From assembly GCA_023663805.1 (NCBI GenBank), contig JAMPGR010000001.1, positions 99,623-151,759 on the forward strand: a stretch of DNA of 52,137 nt. Direction: 5' to 3'. A model generated the notes under the pieces. It was not told where the DNA came from and made no database searches. It saw nothing but the letters and a program-made list of their open reading frames with translations. The first letter of the stretch is position 1. Every line of letters begins with the position of its first letter. This document shows, one piece after another, positions 47,802-52,137 of this stretch. A program made the translations under genes and the position numbers. Source of the stretch: Clostridium sp. (GTDB lineage Bacteria; Bacteroidota; Bacteroidia; Bacteroidales; Muribaculaceae).

Positions 47802-49184
47802 TCAGCGGCCGAGGGCTGCGGCGCGGAGTATCAGCCGGGGTATCGACGTATTGTTCAGGTTCTGGCGGAACAGGTCGGCGTCGACGCCGACGGCATAGAG
47901 CGGAACGAAGTTGCCGGTATGGTTCGTCGTTGTCCAGCCGATTCCGAGGCGGATATTGAAGATGTCGAATACGCGGACCGTAAACATGTCGAAGTTGCTG
48001 TAGAGGGTCTTCTCCTCGACACCATCGCGACGGACAAAGGTCGACTCGAACGCCTCTTTCAGTTCGGCAGTCTCGCTGTCGGAAATCTTCGTGACGCCCC
48101 AGAATCCGAGGTTTTCCTTCAGGAAGCGCTGCATCTCTTTCCAGGTCACCTTGTCACCCTTCTCCAGACGTTCGCGCCAGTAGCCCGAGAATCGTTCCTT
48201 CGAAATCCGTTGGAAGTCGGCCAGCGAAAGGTCGGGCTGTCCGTTCTCGAGGCGGCCGAGGGCCATGCCGCCGGTGTCGTGGTCGGCCGTTACGACAATC
48301 AAGGTTTCGTCGGGGTGGGCGAGATAGAACTGGTAGGCGACATCGATTGCCTTCTGATAGTTCAGAACCTCCTTAATGACCGCTCCGCCGTCGTTCGAAT
48401 GGGCAGCCCAGTCGATGTTCCCCCCTTCTATCATCATAAAGAAGCCGGGAGCGTCGGTCGCCTCGAGTTGGCGGAGGCATGCGCGGGTCAGTTGTTCGGC
48501 CGTGACAGCTCCGGGAATCGAATCTATCGTATATCCAGCCTGCTGACCGAACGGCTTCGATGAGAGCATCAGTGTCTTGGCGGGGGTTTCGGGAAGCGAC
48601 GTATAATTTTCGTAGTCGTAGACAACCGTATAGCCGTTGCGTTCCATTTCGGCAATCCATCCGTCGCTCTGGCCGCGGAACATCGGCGCGCCGAGGAATC
48701 GGAAGCCACTGCCGGTGGCCTGGGGGGCAATCAGGTCGTTCATGCCGCGGTTCCAGGCGTGGGCATAGAATGCCGCGGGAGTCGCGTCGTCGCCGGGAAC
48801 GGTCGAGGCAACACCGACAGCGTAGCCAGCACGGACAAAGTCGGCGGCGATACTGCGCAGGTCAGTCGAATCGGGCGCCATCCCGATCGTATAGTTGTTT
48901 GTCTTCGATCCGGTCGACAGAGCCGTTCCGGCGGCTGCCGAGTCGGTTATCGGGCGGTTGGCGGAGAAGGTTCTGACCTGCGATGCAACCGGGAAGGTCA
49001 TCATCAGGATCGGATCGGTCGAGCGGAGCACGTCGCGGTTATAAGTCTCGGCGGCGTTGACATGGCCCATGCCCATGCCGTCTCCGATAAAATAGAACAC
49101 ATATTTTGCCTGGGCGTCGGCCTCGAACGGAGCCACCGCAAGCAGGGCGGCCGCAGCCGCCGTAAAAAATCCTGTCAGTTTCAT
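47802..49184 (-). CDS. Alkaline phosphatase (PhoA family)
   Basis: A periplasmic metal-dependent phosphomonoesterase of the classical alkaline phosphatase family. ATG 49184 gives 460 residues with a signal peptide (FFTAAAAALLAVAPFEADAQA). Motifs are IGDGMG (33-38; metal ligand Asp35), the nucleophile Ser82 in ITDSAAAGTALS, MMIEGGNIDWAAHSND and VVTADHDTGGMALG (Zn and Mg ligands), and TTNHTG in place of the usual His-Thr-Gly near the end. All catalytic positions seem present. It has its own promoter (49205-49236) and lies downstream of the sigma-factor operon. Confidence 0.93.
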   Translation of the reverse strand: MKLTGFFTAAAAALLAVAPFEADAQAKYVFYFIGDGMGMGHVNAAETYNRDVLRSTDPILMMTFPVASQVRTFSANRPITDSAAAGTALSTGSKTNNYTIGMAPDSTDLRSIAADFVRAGYAVGVASTVPGDDATPAAFYAHAWNRGMNDLIAPQATGSGFRFLGAPMFRGQSDGWIAEMERNGYTVVYDYENYTSLPETPAKTLMLSSKPFGQQAGYTIDSIPGAVTAEQLTRACLRQLEATDAPGFFMMIEGGNIDWAAHSNDGGAVIKEVLNYQKAIDVAYQFYLAHPDETLIVVTADHDTGGMALGRLENGQPDLSLADFQRISKERFSGYWRERLEKGDKVTWKEMQRFLKENLGFWGVTKISDSETAELKEAFESTFVRRDGVEEKTLYSNFDMFTVRVFDIFNIRLGIGWTTTNHTGNFVPLYAVGVDADLFRQNLNNTSIPRLILRAAALGR

Positions 49185-49204
49185 AAATTTCAGTTTGGTT
49201 TCCG

Positions 49205-49236
49205 CAAAGTTACCAAACAGAATCGGATTACGCAAA
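49205..49236 (-). promoter_or_regulatory. Promoter of the alkaline phosphatase gene
   Basis: On the minus strand TTTG (49236-49233), a 20-base spacer and TAACTTTG (49212-49205) form a standard promoter, 20 bases before the ATG. No Pho-box-like direct repeat was seen. Confidence 0.75.
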
Positions 49237-49248
49237 TCAGACACCGTA

Positions 49249-49584
49249 TCAGACGCGCCGGAGCAGTCCGGCGGCGACATAGAGCGTCAGTCCGAGACAG
49301 AGCGCAAGCGTCGCGGCTAGGAGTGTGAAGTCGAACGTCGCCGGATCGGGGGAGGAGAGCAGAAGGCGGGTCTCCCTCAGGAGGGTAAATCCTAAGACGA
49401 GGGCGGCTATGACGACGGCGACCACCTCCGGGAAGGAGAAGAGCAACCGCCGGTGGTCAGGAAGCCGGTTAAGAATCTTCCGTCGGAACCAGGGGTCCTC
49501 GGGGACGGCTCCGGTTTGGGAACGGATTATCTCCGACAGCCGGCGGTCGAGATCGATGGTCTTTTTATTCTGTTGTTTTGACAT
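49249..49584 (-). CDS. Small two-helix membrane protein downstream of the sigma gene (possible anti-sigma-like)
   Basis: The 111-residue protein has a hydrophilic N-terminal half (about 1-48) and two membrane helices (about 50-66 and 87-107). PWFRRKILNRLPDHRR (about 31-46) is basic. It starts 23 bases after the ECF sigma gene stop, and a short cytoplasmic domain with membrane anchor in this place is the usual layout of an anti-sigma factor. No zinc-binding anti-sigma motif (HxxxCxxC) is present, so the role is inferred from position only. Confidence 0.7.
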   Translation of the reverse strand: MSKQQNKKTIDLDRRLSEIIRSQTGAVPEDPWFRRKILNRLPDHRRLLFSFPEVVAVVIAALVLGFTLLRETRLLLSSPDPATFDFTLLAATLALCLGLTLYVAAGLLRRV

Positions 49585-49607
49585 AGTGTATGGCGATTTT
49601 CTACAGG

Positions 49608-50153
49608 TTAATTCTCTCTCAGCGGTTCGAGAAAGCGTGCCAGACGGGTTCTCGCCCGATGGAGATAGACTTTTACAGTGTTCTGGGGCATGCCTGTTAT
49701 CTCGGAAACGCGACCAACGGAAAATCCGTCGTAGTAGAACAACTGTACGACGGCGCGCTCCCGTTCGGAGAGTCTGGCGATAGCTGCTTCGAGATCTTCG
49801 GTCGAGACCGGAGCGTCGGGCTCAGTGTCGTCTGCAAGGGTGTCGGCGAGGGTCTCGTCTATCTCGCCGGCAGCGGCGCGGCGGCGAGCGTGGCTGACAA
49901 ATTCGTTGTAGGCAATCCGGTAGACCCATGTCCGGAAGCGGGCCAGGGCATTGAACGAGCGGATCGAGAGCCACGCCTTCAGGAATGTATCCTGGGCCAG
50001 GTCGTCGACCAGGGGGACGTCGCCTCCTGTCAGACGGAGCAACAGACGGCGTATGTCGTCTGAATACTCGTCGACAAGCACACCGAATGCATCGCGGTCA
50101 TCGGCCGCGATACATCGGGTTATCAGTGCGAGTTCCTGGAGATGCGAGAGCAT
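49608..50153 (-). CDS. ECF-type RNA polymerase sigma factor
   Basis: The 181-residue protein is a sigma-70 family group 4 factor. Region 2 spans about 21-90, with DDLAQDTFLKAWLSIRSF (about 50-67) and ARFRTWVYRIAYNEF. Region 4 is about 128-175, with LSERERAVVQLFYYDGFS, EITGMPQNTVKVYLHRARTRL. There is no region 1.1 or 3. It follows a DUF6249-like lipoprotein gene by 25 bases and precedes a small membrane protein gene by 23, so all three form one operon. An ECF-like promoter motif precedes the operon (51091-51116). Confidence 0.94.
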   Translation of the reverse strand: MLSHLQELALITRCIAADDRDAFGVLVDEYSDDIRRLLLRLTGGDVPLVDDLAQDTFLKAWLSIRSFNALARFRTWVYRIAYNEFVSHARRRAAAGEIDETLADTLADDTEPDAPVSTEDLEAAIARLSERERAVVQLFYYDGFSVGRVSEITGMPQNTVKVYLHRARTRLARFLEPLREN

Positions 50154-50178
50154 GTCTGCTGACTGGCTATGGTTAGTT

Positions 50179-51057
50179 TTAGATCTGTTTTGTCAGATAG
50201 AGGCTGAGCAGTTTCGAACCGCCGATGACGAAGAGCGTTCCTCCGGCCATCCATGCGACCGGCGCAGCGTCGGCGGCCATAAAGCCGATGAAGATCATCA
50301 GGGCGATACCCATCAGGAGCACCGACGAGCGAATCTGACGGACACGTTCCGGAATCGGGAGCGAGCGCGAGCTGTTGACGGCCTGATTGATGCGTTCCAT
50401 CCCGGGGATCGGAGGTTCGGGCTGGCCCGGTGTCTGGCCCGGTGTCTGGCCCGGTGTCTGGCCGGGGAAGTCACCGAAGACGCACTCTCCTCCGGCAGGC
50501 TGTTGGGAACGATCGGCCGGTTCGACGCGCTGCTCCAGCGGGAAATTCTGGACGACGCTGATCGGCGCGGCCGAGTTGATTCCGGTGTAGAACGCCTCGG
50601 GGAGGGGGTAGTTGTTCGAGACCGCCTCGCGGATGACCTTGTTGCGTCCGCTCTGACGCCGCCAAATCGTAACGAACACTCCGGTGAATATCAGGATGAT
50701 TACAAGGATGACTGCGCCGACGATGACTAGTGTCGCCGTGATTGCGTAGGCCTTCGAGGAGATTACCCCGGGATATTCCGGCGACTCGATGTCGACATAG
50801 ATAATCCGCGGGGGTTCGGCGCGGAGGGCAGAGTCTTTCGGGGCAATCAGGGTGTCGCCCTTTGTCGTGACGATCAGGGTCGAGCCGTTGTCGACACCGT
50901 TCATTCTGACCGCACTGACCATCGAGCGGTAGACCTGACGTTCGAACTGGCTTTGCTGCCACTGTGAGGGTTCAATTCGGGTCAGTTCGTCCTCGCAGGA
51001 TGTCAGCGAGACAACCGCGAGAAGAACTGCCAGCAAAGATTTAAGTAACTTAAGCAT
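50179..51057 (-). CDS. Membrane lipoprotein, DUF6249-like, first gene of the sigma operon
   Basis: The 292-residue protein begins with a lipoprotein signal (LTSC, Cys21). A small extracytoplasmic part (about 22-100) is followed by a membrane helix (about 103-130; ITATLVIVGAVILVIILIFTG), then NNYPLPEAFYTG (about 148-159), a Pro/Gln repeat (PGQT three times plus PGQP, about 198-213), and two more helices near the end. Helix plus PLP motif and its place beside an ECF sigma gene match DUF6249-type proteins of Bacteroidales; the family has no known function. It could sense the envelope or regulate the sigma factor, but that is inference. Confidence 0.75.
   Translation of the reverse strand: MLKLLKSLLAVLLAVVSLTSCEDELTRIEPSQWQQSQFERQVYRSMVSAVRMNGVDNGSTLIVTTKGDTLIAPKDSALRAEPPRIIYVDIESPEYPGVISSKAYAITATLVIVGAVILVIILIFTGVFVTIWRRQSGRNKVIREAVSNNYPLPEAFYTGINSAAPISVVQNFPLEQRVEPADRSQQPAGGECVFGDFPGQTPGQTPGQTPGQPEPPIPGMERINQAVNSSRSLPIPERVRQIRSSVLLMGIALMIFIGFMAADAAPVAWMAGGTLFVIGGSKLLSLYLTKQI
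50423..50466. repeat. In-gene 12-base tandem repeat (PGQT repeats)
   Basis: TGGCCCGGTGTC is repeated three times with a partial fourth copy, coding on the minus strand for PGQT units in the lipoprotein. The period keeps the reading frame, so copy number can change without breaking the gene. Confidence 0.85.
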
Positions 51058-51090
51058 ATGGATTCGTTTTTATTGTTTTCACATATGTTT

Positions 51091-51116
51091 GACGCTGCCT
51101 GCCACGAAAGGTTACA
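51091..51116 (-). promoter_or_regulatory. ECF-type promoter motif upstream of the lipoprotein-sigma operon
   Basis: On the minus strand TGTAACC (51116-51110) and CGTC (51094-51091) are spaced 17 bases from AAC to CGTC, like the ECF AAC...CGTC -35/-10 pair. It lies 34 bases before the ATG of the lipoprotein gene and would let the sigma factor drive its own operon. Confidence 0.5.
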
Positions 51117-51142
51117 TCCCGGGCCATAAAAAAATTTATAGT

Positions 51143-51213
51143 TAGGCGTCCCCGCCTGACGCAGACGCAGGCGGGACGCCTGCTGCTACGATTAATACAT
51201 AATTGAACTGACA
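51143..51213. repeat. REP/BIME-like repeat, copy C (downstream of the transposase)
   Basis: AGGCGTCCCCGCCTGACGCA, then GACGCAGGCGGGACGCCTGC and TGCTACGATTAATACAT match the right half of copy D (52040-52083). The left half is shortened to a small palindrome, AGGCG-TCCC-CGCCT. Confidence 0.78.
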
Positions 51214-51235
51214 GTTCTGCGGTTAGTAGCAGACT

Positions 51236-51862
51236 TCAAGTAAATTGGTTTAGAGCATCCGGATTATGAATGATATATGTTGATATCTCCTCGTAACTTT
51301 TGACAGAACGAATCATATGGTCGAAATAATCTTGCGCCCAGAGCGACCCGGCGCGTCCACAAAATTTGTTTATCTGATGCGATGTGAAACTTTTAAACCG
51401 ACCTATTATGTCATTCATCCCATATTCGTAGGCTGCAATAATCATATGGATGTGGTTTGGCATAATAACATATTCATATAGATCGTATTTCGTTCCATCG
51501 CCATAACGAAGTGCTGATTCAACGATCTGATATGCAGCCTCTTTTTGGAGAATACACTCTCCATATCCTGCAGTAAGCCATTTGTTGAAAATCCTCTGGA
51601 GACGGAAGAAATCAGTTGACTCCTGTCGGGTCCAGGAATCCATTGGATGATTTCCAAGCCATAACTTAAGTTCACTTTCTAATTGTTCAACACGCTCTTT
51701 CGGAAGAGAATCGCCGAGTCTGATTGTGATGTAAGACAATTTTCCTGGTTGCTCGATATGTGGAAGGAATCTGCCTTCGATAACACGAAAAGGTTGTTTG
51801 TTATTAAAGCAGTCATCATGGGATACGATTCCGCCATTTCCTCGTTTTGCTCTGCAGATCAT
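51236..51862 (-). CDS. REP-associated tyrosine transposase (RAYT, Y1/HUH fold)
   Basis: The protein belongs to the Y1 transposase-like RAYT family. From ATG 51862 it has 208 residues (a TTG at 51883 would add seven). FLPHIEQPGKLSYITIRLGD (about 33-52) is the RAYT start signature. The HUH histidines are in MPNHIHMIIAAYEYG, and AGSLWAQDYFDHMIR with the following YIIHNPDALNQF is the conserved C-terminal helix of the family that holds the candidate catalytic tyrosine. RAYTs are single-copy, domesticated relatives of IS200/IS605 transposases that act on REP palindromes. Copies of one palindromic repeat lie on both sides (51143-51213; 51961-52137), which strongly supports this call. Codon use is AT-rich relative to neighbours. 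Confidence 0.9.
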   Translation of the reverse strand: MICRAKRGNGGIVSHDDCFNNKQPFRVIEGRFLPHIEQPGKLSYITIRLGDSLPKERVEQLESELKLWLGNHPMDSWTRQESTDFFRLQRIFNKWLTAGYGECILQKEAAYQIVESALRYGDGTKYDLYEYVIMPNHIHMIIAAYEYGMNDIIGRFKSFTSHQINKFCGRAGSLWAQDYFDHMIRSVKSYEEISTYIIHNPDALNQFT

Positions 51863-51960
51863 TAAAGTAAATTTTTGCGTCAAATGTAGCTAAAAGGGAT
51901 TAATTGGTGAAATTATTAGACGAAAAATTTGAAATTTTTTTTTGCGGTATAACTGACAGA

Positions 51961-52097
51961 AGATCATTCCCTCGTAGTAGCGGGCGTCTCGCCCGCGTCT
52001 GCGCCCTCGGTCGGAAGCGACCCTGGCGCACCCCGGCCTGACGCAGACGCAGGCGGGACGCTTGCTGCTACGATCAATACATTATCTGTCAGACTGA
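51961..52097. repeat. REP/BIME-like repeat, copy D (complete unit, upstream of the transposase)
   Basis: The unit runs AGATCATTCCCTCGTAGTAG, a left palindrome arm (CGGGCGTCTCGCCCG), GTCTGCGCC, a spacer with CGGTCGGAAGCGACCC, then the inverted right arm (GACGCAGACGCAGGCGGGA) and GCTGCTACGATCAATACATT, ATCTGTCAGACTGA. The outer parts pair as a long imperfect inverted repeat. It repeats directly with a period of 137 bases into copy E. Confidence 0.85.
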
Positions 52098-52137
52098 AGA
52101 TCATTCCCTCGTAGTAGCTGGCGTCTCGCCCGCGTCT
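52098..52137. repeat. REP/BIME-like repeat, copy E (cut by window end)
   Basis: The first 40 bases repeat copy D, starting AGATCATTCCCTCGTAGTAG, with one change (CTGGCGTC for CGGGCGTC). The array continues beyond the window. Confidence 0.85.

Noticed and set aside
51123..52137. CRISPR-like array from repeated palindromes
   Set aside because: The units are long imperfect palindromes with a 137-base period and repeated internal sequence, not short repeats with unique spacers; no cas gene is present.

Overview
This is a chromosomal segment of a GC-rich member of the Bacteroidales. Supporting signs are TTTG / TAnnTTTG promoters about 20 bases apart, a SusC/SusD pair, NVEALA-type peptides, a type IX-like C-terminal tail, a SecA of about 1150 residues and the C-terminal end of NqrF at the left edge. 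I cannot resolve the genus. Coding density is high, four tRNA genes are present, and no rRNA, CRISPR array or prophage is visible.

Layout. 1-3731: the nqrF end, then leftward sugar genes (a nucleotidyltransferase and galM) and a MATE exporter. 3862-11262: rightward purL, etfB, etfA and an acyl-CoA dehydrogenase, ending at a strong terminator. 11381-11552: tRNA-Gly and tRNA-Leu. 11701-23757: the most unusual block. It is visibly AT-rich in its first 5 kb and holds three small NVEALA-family Cys-containing peptide genes, each followed by a beta-propeller lipoprotein gene (the first one decayed). It also holds a redoxin/DUF1573 lipoprotein, a membrane-fusion lipoprotein and two tandem RND transporters. 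24008-29289: a SusC/SusD pair. 29403-30959: an AAA-ATPase-like/PD-(D/E)XK protein. 31027-34885: galE, a DUF4105 protein and a phosphodiesterase-fold protein in overlapping order. 34965-42894: secA, a coiled-coil membrane protein, an MgtC-like protein, a CPA2 antiporter with RCK domains and a small HsdR_N-like nuclease-fold protein.

42999-46067: a second AAA-ATPase/PD-(D/E)XK gene broken by one base in a T7 run, tRNA-Cys, tRNA-Leu, an unrecognised small gene, and a frameshifted secreted-protein gene. 46200-46450: REP-like palindromic repeats. 46539-51057 (leftward): a Bcr/CflA exporter, an alkaline phosphatase, and an ECF sigma operon with a two-TM protein and a DUF6249-like lipoprotein. 51236-52137: a REP-associated tyrosine transposase (RAYT) bordered on both sides by copies of its likely REP/BIME repeat; other copies lie at 46.3 kb and 0.15 kb.

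How the genes may work together. The NVEALA peptides, propeller lipoproteins, redoxin lipoprotein and RND exporters form one co-directional block and may be one envelope system for making, holding or exporting small Cys-containing peptides; this is inference. The RAYT and its palindromes form a self-contained REP-spreading module. The sigma operon has an ECF-like promoter motif upstream, which suggests autoregulation.
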